Positions 1 to 5,228 of a DNA stretch of 6,262 nt are shown in pieces. The position numbers were made by a program, and so were the translations under genes. Under the pieces are notes generated by a model, which was given only the letters and a program-made list of their open reading frames with translations, ran no database searches and was not told where the DNA came from. The DNA comes from Clostridia bacterium (GTDB taxonomy: Bacteria; Bacillota_E; RBS10-35; JAJYVN01), in assembly GCA_027335545.1 (NCBI GenBank), contig DAHWHV010000102.1, positions 1 to 6,262 of the forward strand, given 5' to 3'. Position 1 is the first letter of the stretch; every line of letters starts with the position of its first letter.

Positions 1-2069
1 AGCGTGGACACCCCGGGGACGAGGTCTCGCGCACAGAGGTCCCCCGGCGCGGGCCCTCCCGTCGGTCCTCCCGCCGGCCACGGGTCCCGCTGCGGTTGGA
101 GCGTGACCGTGCAGCGGCCGCCGACACCCGCCGCCGTGCCGCTGGCGCAGGCGGCGCGCAACCAGACACGGGCGTGGGCGCTGCCGCCCCCGGAGACCCG
201 GACCGTCACCCCCAGGGGGTAGACGCCCACGGCGTCGGGCACGGGCAGGGTGGCGGTCCAGGCCGCGTACCCCGCACCGGCGGCCTGCCAGGCGGAGGGG
301 GACAGACCCGCGAACGCGGGGTGGGCCCCGCCGCCCTGGGCCGCAGCCAAGGCCTCCCAGGCCGCTGCCCGCTGCGACCACGGGCCACAGCCCGCCGGAG
401 GTGCGACGGTCCGGGCGCCGGCCTGGGGAAAGGCACCGAAATTCCCTCCGGCGGCGGCGCGCAGGGATGCGGGGCAGCGGATGGCGCCGACGGACGCCCA
501 ATGGAGCGTCATAGCCCCCCAGGGGCCGCCCGCAGCGCTCACCGTGGCCCCGGGCGGGGCGAGGACATCCAGTTGGGCCGAGGCCCCCGCGCCCCCCACG
601 GCGGGGGTGACCAGCGCCGTGAGCCGCGGGCGCAGGTGATAGATCTGCAGCCCACCGGAGACGGCGCCCACACCGGCCGGCGCGGCGGCCATGGGGGGGC
701 GGGGGACGGCTTGGGCCCACGCCACCGCGGCGCCGTCGCTCCAAAGCAGGACCAGGCTGCCCTCCACGACCGCCGCGGTCCAGTTGTAGGAGCCGCCCGA
801 AGGCGCCCCGGCCCAGGCGCCGAGGGTGTGCAGGCCCGGCCCCCCGGACGCCGCCACGTGCACCCCGCCGGCCGTGGTGGCGTAGAAGACCTCGCTGGGG
901 ACCCCTGGCGCGTGCACCACCGTCAGCGCGGAGGCCTGCGCCGCACCGCCCAGGCGGGCCGGGGCGGCCGCCGCCAGGTCCAGGGAGGGGCGTCGCAACC
1001 GCAGGACTTCGCCGTAGCGATGCACCAGGAGATAGAGGTGGTGCGCGCCGACCGCCGGGGAGACGATGTCCGTCCCGGCGTCCGTCATCAGGCGGGCGTG
1101 CGTGAGCGCGCCTGTGCGCGCGTCAAAGGCGTAGGCCGAGCCCTGGGCGTCGGTCGCGTAGACGTGGGTACCGCCGATGGCCACCGCCGCCCAGACCGGC
1201 GCCCGCACCGCCCCCCCGCCATCCATGGCGGAGAAGGCCCCGGAGCGCGGATTCAGGGCCATGACGCGAGGCTCATGCGCCGAGGCGACGCCGAAGTAGA
1301 GGTCGTGCAGGGGGCCCCCGTAGGCCGCCGACGACGTGATGGCGGTGTAGCCATCCCCGTCGGCACGGGTGGTCCAGGAGGCCAGGTAGCCCACCGTCGC
1401 GCTGGGGGCGATCCCGTCGCCCCGGCGCACGGCGAAGCAGGCGAATCCCCCGTCCCAATTCCCGTCGCACACCTCCCAACCGCTCGCGACGGCGGGATCG
1501 GGGACGAAGGTCGGACTGGTGCTGTTGGCGGCGACCACGGACCGCGGCTCCCCGGTGATCAGGGCCACCGCGCCGGCCGCGGCATCCCCCGTCGGCCACC
1601 AGTACAGTTCCTCCCCGGCCGCGAAGGCGACCCACCGGCCATCCGGGCTGACCGCAGCGTCCGAGGGCTCGTCGAGCCGCTCGCCCGGCCCGGCACGAAC
1701 GGTGCGGTGGGCGTGGCCGGGGAGGCGAATCCGCGCGCCGGCGCTGCTGGAGCCCGCCGCCGCGTCCAACCGCCCGCTCCAGAGCGCGCCACGCCGGCCG
1801 TGGTGCCAGTAGGTCCACTGATACCAGGTGCCGCCGACAACGACGGGCGTGCTCTGGCTCCGCCCCGGCAGGGGCACGACGAATGGCTGGTTGGCTGGCC
1901 CCGCCGGGGCGGGGGCCGGAGGGCCCTCCTGCGCCACCGGCGCCGCCGTGGCCCGCCGGCGGGAATAGGTGTAACCCCAGGTGTAGCTGGCGGCACGAAC
2001 CGGGTCGGCGCCCGCGCCCACCAGGAGCAAGAGCAGCAGGGACACGCCCAGGGCCGGCCTCCACCGCAT
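1..2069 (-). CDS. Large secreted beta-propeller-like protein (3' partial, runs off the left edge)
   Basis: The minus-strand frame from ATG 2069 stays open to the window edge (689 codons, no stop). The N-terminus is a clear signal peptide: MRWRP, a hydrophobic core at 7-19, and a likely cut near VRAAS (24-28). Later segments look like blades of a beta-propeller: AVSPDGRWVAFAAGEELYWW (139-158, PD40/TolB-like), THVYATDAQGSAYAFDARTG (301-320, PQQ/quinoprotein-like), DIVSPAVGAHHLYLLV (334-349), VFYATTAGGVHVAA (394-407) and NWTAAVVEGSLVLLWSDG (429-446). From about 480 the protein changes to a Pro/Gly/Ala-rich, Cys-containing region (Cys532, 561, 641, 653, 679). No catalytic motif is evident. Aromatic-rich stretches, natural amino-acid balance and a good ribosome site support coding. 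It follows the Trp-anchored protein gene by 26 nt, so the two are probably co-expressed. It may act as a surface or pilus-associated binding protein, which is an inference; enzymatic function cannot be judged. Confidence 0.85.
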   Translation of the reverse strand, partial: MRWRPALGVSLLLLLLVGAGADPVRAASYTWGYTYSRRRATAAPVAQEGPPAPAPAGPANQPFVVPLPGRSQSTPVVVGGTWYQWTYWHHGRRGALWSGRLDAAAGSSSAGARIRLPGHAHRTVRAGPGERLDEPSDAAVSPDGRWVAFAAGEELYWWPTGDAAAGAVALITGEPRSVVAANSTSPTFVPDPAVASGWEVCDGNWDGGFACFAVRRGDGIAPSATVGYLASWTTRADGDGYTAITSSAAYGGPLHDLYFGVASAHEPRVMALNPRSGAFSAMDGGGAVRAPVWAAVAIGGTHVYATDAQGSAYAFDARTGALTHARLMTDAGTDIVSPAVGAHHLYLLVHRYGEVLRLRRPSLDLAAAAPARLGGAAQASALTVVHAPGVPSEVFYATTAGGVHVAASGGPGLHTLGAWAGAPSGGSYNWTAAVVEGSLVLLWSDGAAVAWAQAVPRPPMAAAPAGVGAVSGGLQIYHLRPRLTALVTPAVGGAGASAQLDVLAPPGATVSAAGGPWGAMTLHWASVGAIRCPASLRAAAGGNFGAFPQAGARTVAPPAGCGPWSQRAAAWEALAAAQGGGAHPAFAGLSPSAWQAAGAGYAAWTATLPVPDAVGVYPLGVTVRVSGGGSAHARVWLRAACASGTAAGVGGRCTVTLQPQRDPWPAGGPTGGPAPGDLCARDLVPGVST

Positions 2070-2076
2070 CCCGCAT

Positions 2077-2083
2077 CCCCCCT
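2077..2083 (-). promoter_or_regulatory. Ribosome binding site fixing the start of the propeller-like gene
   Basis: The coding strand reads AGGGGGG, 7 nt before the ATG at 2069 and within the 26-nt gap after the preceding stop. It selects this ATG over the out-of-frame ATG at 2076, which opens only a low-complexity frame. Confidence 0.65.
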
Positions 2084-2095
2084 GCGCGCGGCGCC

Positions 2096-3142
2096 TCAGC
2101 GCGGGCCCCGCGCATCGCCGTACCAGCTCAGGTTGCGGCGACGCCTGGCGGCGGTCCACGCCGCAGAGGCGAGGACCCCGCCCAGGGCGGCCCCGGCCGT
2201 GAGCCACCACCGCCACCACCACAGCCGCAGGAGCGTCCGGATCGGCCACGGTTCTGACACCCAACGATCGTGCGCGAGCACCGCCCGGCGGCACGGGCCC
2301 GCCACCACACACGGCACCGTCCGGCCCAAGACCGTCGCCGTCCCGGGCGGTGGTGCACCTGGCGGGCGCGGCCAACCCGTGGCGGGCCTGGCGACGGGCA
2401 CCCTCCCGGCGGGGGGCCGGAGCCCGACGGGCACCGCCTGGCGTAAGGCGCTGCCGGGCCGGCTCGCCCCCCCACCCTGCTGCCCCGCCGAGGGCCGACG
2501 GAGCGCCCCGACCGCCCCCACGGCAGCGGGGGGCGTCCACCGCCGGGCGCGGGCCTGAATCGCCTTGGCCCGTGCGCCGGGAGCCACGGGACCGCCAACA
2601 AAGGCCCTGGGCAGCAACGGGGGCCAAACGGGCGGCAGCGATGCGCCCGGTCGCCGGGCGGCCCCGGCCCAGGCCGGAGCGGCATGCTCGTTGATCCACT
2701 GCAGGAACCTGGTCGGCCGTAGCCCGGCCCCGCGCATGCCCGCCGCCACCGGCGGGGCCAGGCGGACCCAGCCGGCCACGGCCGGGGCGCCGTCCGCCGC
2801 CGTCCAGTGCCGCAGGGCCGCGGCCAACTCCCGGTAGTCGTCCAGGGTCACGGGCGCAGCACTGAGGGCGCGGGGCGTAACGCCGACGATGGCGTAGCTG
2901 CCCATGCAACCGCTGAAGCCCCCAACCAAGTCGAGGTCCACCGCCGCGCCCCCCACGCGGCTCCCGACCAGGCGCACCCCGGTGACGGTGCAGGTGGGGA
3001 TGGGGGCCGCCGCCGCACCGCGACCGAGTCCCACCACCAACCCCGCGACCCCGATGAGAACCCAGCGGCGCGCCCTGCCCGCCGACCCCCGGCCAGCCTC
3101 GGCGCGGAGCCAGGCAACGTCCTTCGTGGTGACCACCCCCAC
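2096..3142 (-). CDS. Unassigned exported protein with Trp-rich C-terminal membrane anchor
   Basis: I do not recognise a family. With the GTG start at 3142 it has 348 residues. A basic N-region (R13-R26) leads to a hydrophobic core, WVLIGVAGLVVGLG (27-40), and an Ala-rich possible signal-peptidase site (43-46). The first exported part (47-150) looks like a folded domain, with Cys51 and Cys79 that could pair. A Pro/Arg/Gly/Ala-rich linker-like region runs from about 155 to 270, and a second close Cys pair, Cys278 and Cys284, follows. Near the end a Trp cluster, LWWWRWW (307-313), abuts a hydrophobic helix (314-329) and a basic tail (333-337), so the C-terminus looks anchored with its tail in the cytoplasm. 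It starts 47 nt after tadV. Earlier in-frame GTGs (3244, 3211) overlap tadV and have no better ribosome site. A pilus-linked role is inferred from position only. Confidence 0.7.
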   Translation of the reverse strand: MGVVTTKDVAWLRAEAGRGSAGRARRWVLIGVAGLVVGLGRGAAAAPIPTCTVTGVRLVGSRVGGAAVDLDLVGGFSGCMGSYAIVGVTPRALSAAPVTLDDYRELAAALRHWTAADGAPAVAGWVRLAPPVAAGMRGAGLRPTRFLQWINEHAAPAWAGAARRPGASLPPVWPPLLPRAFVGGPVAPGARAKAIQARARRWTPPAAVGAVGALRRPSAGQQGGGASRPGSALRQAVPVGLRPPAGRVPVARPATGWPRPPGAPPPGTATVLGRTVPCVVAGPCRRAVLAHDRWVSEPWPIRTLLRLWWWRWWLTAGAALGGVLASAAWTAARRRRNLSWYGDARGPR

Positions 3143-3189
3143 GCCCCGATCCCGCGCCAGGAGACCAACGGCGCCGCGCCCGACCCGGA

Positions 3190-3636
3190 TCAGGGCGCCG
3201 CTGCCCGCCACCAGAGGGCCAGCACCACCCCCGCCGCCAGCCACGGGGCCATGGGCAGGGGGACATCACGCCACGGCAGGCCCCGGCCGCGGCGCCAGAG
3301 CACCCACGGGCCCAGGGCCAGGGCGCAGAGCAGGCAACCGCAGGCCGGCCCGCCCAGGGCGGCCCCCGGGCCGAGAATGGACCCCAGGGCCATCGCCAGC
3401 TTGGCGTCTCCAGGTCCCAAGCGGCAGAGGTAGACCGCCGCCCACCAGAGGGCACCGGCGGCGATCCCCTCCAGCGCCTGGGCGGTGCCCGCCCAGCCGC
3501 CACCCACGGTGTGCAGGGCCAAGCCACCCGCGGCGCCCAGCAGGACGGCCCAGTTGCGGATGCGCAGGGAATGCAGATCGGTGTAGCAGGCATGGGCCAG
3601 CAGGACCCCGGCCAAGGCCTCAGCCGCCGTTGGCAA
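3190..3636 (-). CDS. tadV: Prepilin peptidase, TadV/CpaA type (A24 aspartic protease)
   Basis: This integral membrane protease would cleave the leaders of Flp and the pseudopilins on the cytoplasmic side of the membrane. Both active-site motifs are visible. Asp20 lies in YTDLHSLRIRN (18-28), and Asp77 lies in GPGDAKLAMALG (74-85), the GxGD motif of the family. Hydrophobic helices cover about 3-17, 29-45, 55-71, 81-112 and 129-143. The 148-residue length is normal for the small TadV/CpaA form, which lacks the N-methylase domain. The second half of the first motif reads IRN instead of the usual IPN. TTG 3636 was chosen because it gives the usual N-terminal helix of about 17 residues before YTD. 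Alternatives are GTG 3663 and TTG 3615, the latter too short for a full first helix. Overlap with the preceding gene suggests translational coupling. Confidence 0.9.
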   Translation of the reverse strand: MPTAAEALAGVLLAHACYTDLHSLRIRNWAVLLGAAGGLALHTVGGGWAGTAQALEGIAAGALWWAAVYLCRLGPGDAKLAMALGSILGPGAALGGPACGCLLCALALGPWVLWRRGRGLPWRDVPLPMAPWLAAGVVLALWWRAAAP

Positions 3637-4174
3637 CGGGGGTGCCCCCAGCGCCGGCGACACCGCCGGGGACGGGCAGGGCCCGGGCTTCGGACACCGC
3701 CCGCAGGACCAACCCACCACCGGGACGTCCCAACAGGCGCAGGAGCGGGACCGCCGCCCGCACGGCGACCCACACGGTGCAGTGCGCCTGTTGGACGGTC
3801 GCCACGAAGCTCAGCGTGTGCACGGGCCAGCGGGTCAGGTTCTCCGCCCACGCCCGGGCGGCCGCGTGCGGGCCGGCGGCACCGTCCACGGCGACCGTTC
3901 GCCCGTAGACATCGCCGCGGGCGTCGACCAGGTCGGTGACGATCGTCCGGCCCGCGCAGGCCAGCGCCGCCGCGTCGGCGGCGGACTGGACCTCCGCGCG
4001 GTCGGCATAGGCGATCGCCAGACCGGGTACCAGGAGCATCAGCAACAACACCATGGACAGGAAGACCACCCCCAGCGCCAAGCCCTGCCCGAGTTCCGCC
4101 CGGAGCCTGCCCTGCGCCGCGCCGCCACGGCCTGGCGGAGGGGCCCAGGTCCCGTGCCGGGACGCCCCGCCCAT
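3620..4174 (-). CDS. TadG-like / TadE-G N-terminal domain protein, short form
   Basis: This 184-residue protein has a basic and Pro/Gly-rich N-terminus, one strong hydrophobic helix (about 31-56), and then ADRAEVQSAADAAALACAG (57-75). This last segment is the typical signature of the TadE/TadG-like N-terminal domain, a helix ending in a conserved Q.AADAAALA stretch. Full TadG proteins are much longer and often carry a von Willebrand A-like region. Here only about 110 residues follow, with one more hydrophobic patch (about 133-160), so this is a short form that may do the job TadF or Rv3654c-type proteins do in actinobacterial loci. The ATG at 4174 has GGGGTGGGG 7 nt upstream. A GTG at 4186 is a weaker alternative that adds four residues. 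It lies just after tadE, and its 3' end probably overlaps the peptidase gene by 17 nt. Confidence 0.82.
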   Translation of the reverse strand: MGGASRHGTWAPPPGRGGAAQGRLRAELGQGLALGVVFLSMVLLLMLLVPGLAIAYADRAEVQSAADAAALACAGRTIVTDLVDARGDVYGRTVAVDGAAGPHAAARAWAENLTRWPVHTLSFVATVQQAHCTVWVAVRAAVPLLRLLGRPGGGLVLRAVSEARALPVPGGVAGAGGTPVANGG

Positions 4175-4210
4175 GCCGCACCCCACCCCTGCCTGTGAGA
4201 CCCGGGCCCG

Positions 4211-4681
4211 TCACTCCTCGGGAAAGACCGCGGCCGCCTGGAGGCGGAACACCCTGCCACCCGGACCGGCCCCGGGGGCGAGCAGGGAGGCGATCGGCGG
4301 GAACAGATTGATCTCGTCGTAGACCAGTTGGACCGTGGCGGCGCCCCCCACTTGCCCCGGGGTCCCACACGAGGCCTGGAAGCTCCAGGAGCCGTATCGC
4401 CGGGGATCGGCGCTGAGGGCGCCGACCCGGAGTCCGTCGCCCAGCGCCGCCGCTGCGGCGGCCTGCGCATCCGCGTACCAGTTCGCGTCCCCCTGGCCGC
4501 ACTCGATCGCCGCTAGGCGGGCGCTGTCCCGGGCGGCATTGGTGACGACGGCCTGGGCGATGGCCCCCATGCCAAAGGCCATCGACGCCAGCAGGGTACC
4601 GAGCAGCAGCGGCAGGACCAGGATCGTCTCCACCACCGCGGCCCCGCGTTCGCCGTCTCCCGTGTCTCGCTCACCGCGCAA
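4211..4681 (-). CDS. tadE: TadE-like pseudopilin of the Tad pilus
   Basis: With the TTG start at 4681 the product has 156 residues. The N-terminus shows the TadE pattern: a short charged leader, Gly13, then AAVVETILVLPLLLG with Glu18 at +5 of the possible cleavage site, and a hydrophobic helix to about residue 38. The segment VTNAARDSARLAAIE (46-60) matches the Ala/Arg-rich stretch that follows the helix in TadE proteins. The rest is periplasmic or extracellular, with Cys61 and Cys105. TadE is a minor pilin-like component needed for pilus assembly and is processed by the prepilin peptidase. The start is uncertain. An in-frame GTG at 4798 would overlap flp by 10 nt and add 39 Arg/Gly/Pro-rich residues encoded by the hairpins and poly-G, which looks non-coding. 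The TTG is therefore preferred, although its only ribosome-site-like sequence is the G-run. Confidence 0.85.
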   Translation of the reverse strand: MRGERDTGDGERGAAVVETILVLPLLLGTLLASMAFGMGAIAQAVVTNAARDSARLAAIECGQGDANWYADAQAAAAAALGDGLRVGALSADPRRYGSWSFQASCGTPGQVGGAATVQLVYDEINLFPPIASLLAPGAGPGGRVFRLQAAAVFPEE

Positions 4682-4686
4682 CGCGA

Positions 4687-4697
4687 CCCCCCCCCCC
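4687..4697. repeat. Eleven-base C/G homopolymer just ahead of tadE
   Basis: Eleven consecutive C on the plus strand (G on the coding strand) end 5 nt before the proposed TTG start of tadE. Runs of this length are known in other bacteria to slip during replication. Here a length change would alter initiation spacing for tadE if TTG 4681 is the start, or shift the reading frame if translation begins farther upstream. A sequencing error in the run length is possible. Confidence 0.8.
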
Positions 4698-4698
4698 G

Positions 4699-4724
4699 CC
4701 CCGCCGGCGCTGTCGCCGGCGGGG
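4699..4724 (-). other. Very stable 11-bp hairpin between flp and tadE
   Basis: The coding strand has arms CCCCGCCGGCG and CGCCGGCGGGG, an 11-bp perfect G+C-only stem around an ACAG loop. A C and then eleven G follow it instead of a T-run, so it is not a classical intrinsic terminator. Such a barrier is well placed to stabilise the 3' end of an abundant flp mRNA and reduce expression of the downstream pseudopilins. It also argues that this stretch is untranslated. Confidence 0.6.
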
Positions 4725-4745
4725 CTCCGAGTTGCGGAGCGCCGG

Positions 4746-4768
4746 GCCAGGGGGCGTCGGCCCCTGGC
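4746..4768 (-). other. Hairpin in the flp-tadE gap, proximal to flp
   Basis: The coding strand holds the arms GCCAGGGG (4768-4761) and CCCCTGGC (4753-4746), a perfect 8-bp stem with a 7-nt loop, starting 20 nt after the flp stop. No T-run follows. A small 6-bp hairpin (GCTCCG and CGGAGC, loop of 5, at 4724-4740) comes next, so structured elements are stacked directly downstream of flp. Confidence 0.5.
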
Positions 4769-4788
4769 ACCCCCCTGCCGCAGCGCCG

Positions 4789-5046
4789 TCAGGCGCACGA
4801 ACCCGACGTGCCCTGGGCGGCACCGGTCAAACAGTTCGCGATCCCGTTGAGGTTGGACAAGAGCCCCGTCTTGACCGCGACCAGGCCGACCACCGCGAGC
4901 ATGGCGATGATGGCCACCACCAACACGTACTCCGGCACCTCTGCGCCCGTCTCCCCCGCCGTGTGCCGCCGCAGCCACTCCAGCCCCCGCGAGGTCGCGG
5001 AGGCGAGGCGCAGGGTGCAAAACGCGGAAACCCACAAACTGAACAT
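4789..5046 (-). CDS. flp: Flp-type major prepilin
   Basis: This 85-residue protein is the likely fibre subunit of the Tad pilus. A 34-residue basic leader ends in Gly34. The mature protein would begin AEVPEYVLVV, with Glu and Tyr at +5 and +6, the signature of Flp prepilins cut by a TadV-type peptidase. A single hydrophobic helix follows (about 41-58), then a short polar tail (59-85), giving a mature subunit of about 51 residues. The leader is long for a Flp pilin and contains Cys10. The mature tail has two Cys, Cys72 and Cys84, which could form a disulfide outside the membrane. The ATG start has a strong ribosome binding site. tadC is upstream and tadE downstream, each separated by a hairpin-rich gap, consistent with separately tuned pilin expression. 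Confidence 0.92.
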   Translation of the reverse strand: MFSLWVSAFCTLRLASATSRGLEWLRRHTAGETGAEVPEYVLVVAIIAMLAVVGLVAVKTGLLSNLNGIANCLTGAAQGTSGSCA

Positions 5047-5052
5047 CCCCTT

Positions 5053-5059
5053 CCCTCCC
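5053..5059 (-). promoter_or_regulatory. Strong ribosome binding site of the flp pilin gene
   Basis: The coding strand reads AAGGGAGGGAAGGGG and then ATG, with GGGAGGG lying 6 nt before the start. Together with the ATG codon this is the strongest initiation signal in the pilus part of the window (3190-6262). That fits the need for far more major pilin than pseudopilin. Confidence 0.7.
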
Positions 5060-5103
5060 TTCGGGGTCTAGCAGCACCGGACCCGAGGGCCCGGGAACGA
5101 CAA

Positions 5104-5123
5104 CGCGCCCCTCCCGGGGCGCG
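5104..5123 (-). terminator. Terminator-like hairpin between tadC and flp
   Basis: The coding strand carries an 8-bp G+C-only stem, CGCGCCCC and GGGGCGCG, with a GGGA loop. It is followed by TTGTCGTT, a weak and interrupted T-tract. The position, 57 nt before the flp start, would let it end or attenuate read-through from the tadABC side and separate pilin expression from that of the assembly genes. It could instead be a 5' boundary that stabilises a processed flp mRNA. No convincing -35/-10 pair is visible in the rest of the 182-nt gap. Confidence 0.4.
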
Positions 5124-5185
5124 CCTGCTCTCTGCCGGTGGGGCGCTGGGGCACCACCGTCCGGGGACCGTGCGGGGACACGGGG

Positions 5186-5207
5186 GGCAGGCGAACCCCC
5201 GCCTGCC
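5186..5207 (-). other. Hairpin 21 nt downstream of the tadC stop
   Basis: The coding strand shows an 8-bp perfect stem, GGCAGGCG and CGCCTGCC, around a 6-nt GGGGTT loop. No T-run follows, so it is a poor intrinsic terminator. It could protect the 3' end of a tadC transcript or act as a processing site in the tadC-flp gap. Confidence 0.5.
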
Positions 5208-5221
5208 GCCTGCCGCCTGCC
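5201..5221. repeat. Three perfect tandem copies of a 7-bp unit after tadC
   Basis: GCCTGCC is repeated exactly three times (5201-5207, 5208-5214, 5215-5221), starting 7 nt past the tadC stop in the direction of transcription. The copy farthest from tadC also forms one arm of the hairpin at 5186-5207, so a gain or loss of copies would change the spacing between tadC and that hairpin. Confidence 0.75.
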
Positions 5222-5228
5222 TCAGGAT

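Noticed and set aside
1273..2115. A 280-codon minus-strand frame starting near the propeller-like gene
   Set aside because: It is a shifted frame of the gene that starts at 2069. The product is low-complexity Gly/Arg/Pro, while the frame from 2069 gives a signal peptide and propeller-like segments.
96..2558. An 820-codon open frame on the plus strand
   Set aside because: It is antisense to the secreted propeller-like gene and the end of its neighbour. Its product is mostly Arg, Gly, Pro and Ala with no domain-like segment, and it runs across two real genes. It is open because high-G+C third positions suppress stop codons.
2904..3908. A 334-codon plus-strand frame opposite the peptidase and its neighbours
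   Set aside because: Pro/Arg/Thr/Ala-rich shadow with no recognisable motif. The minus strand here encodes the clear A24 peptidase and TadG-like signatures.
4682..5077. N-terminal extension of TadE up to 5077 or 4798
   Set aside because: The frame is open, but the extension overlaps flp or reads through the hairpins and the G-run, giving Arg/Gly-rich sequence unlike any TadE N-terminus.
5047..5103. A sigma-70-type promoter for flp
   Set aside because: TTGTCG and a TAGACC-like hexamer are present but about 27 nt apart, too far for a normal promoter. I could not support a call.
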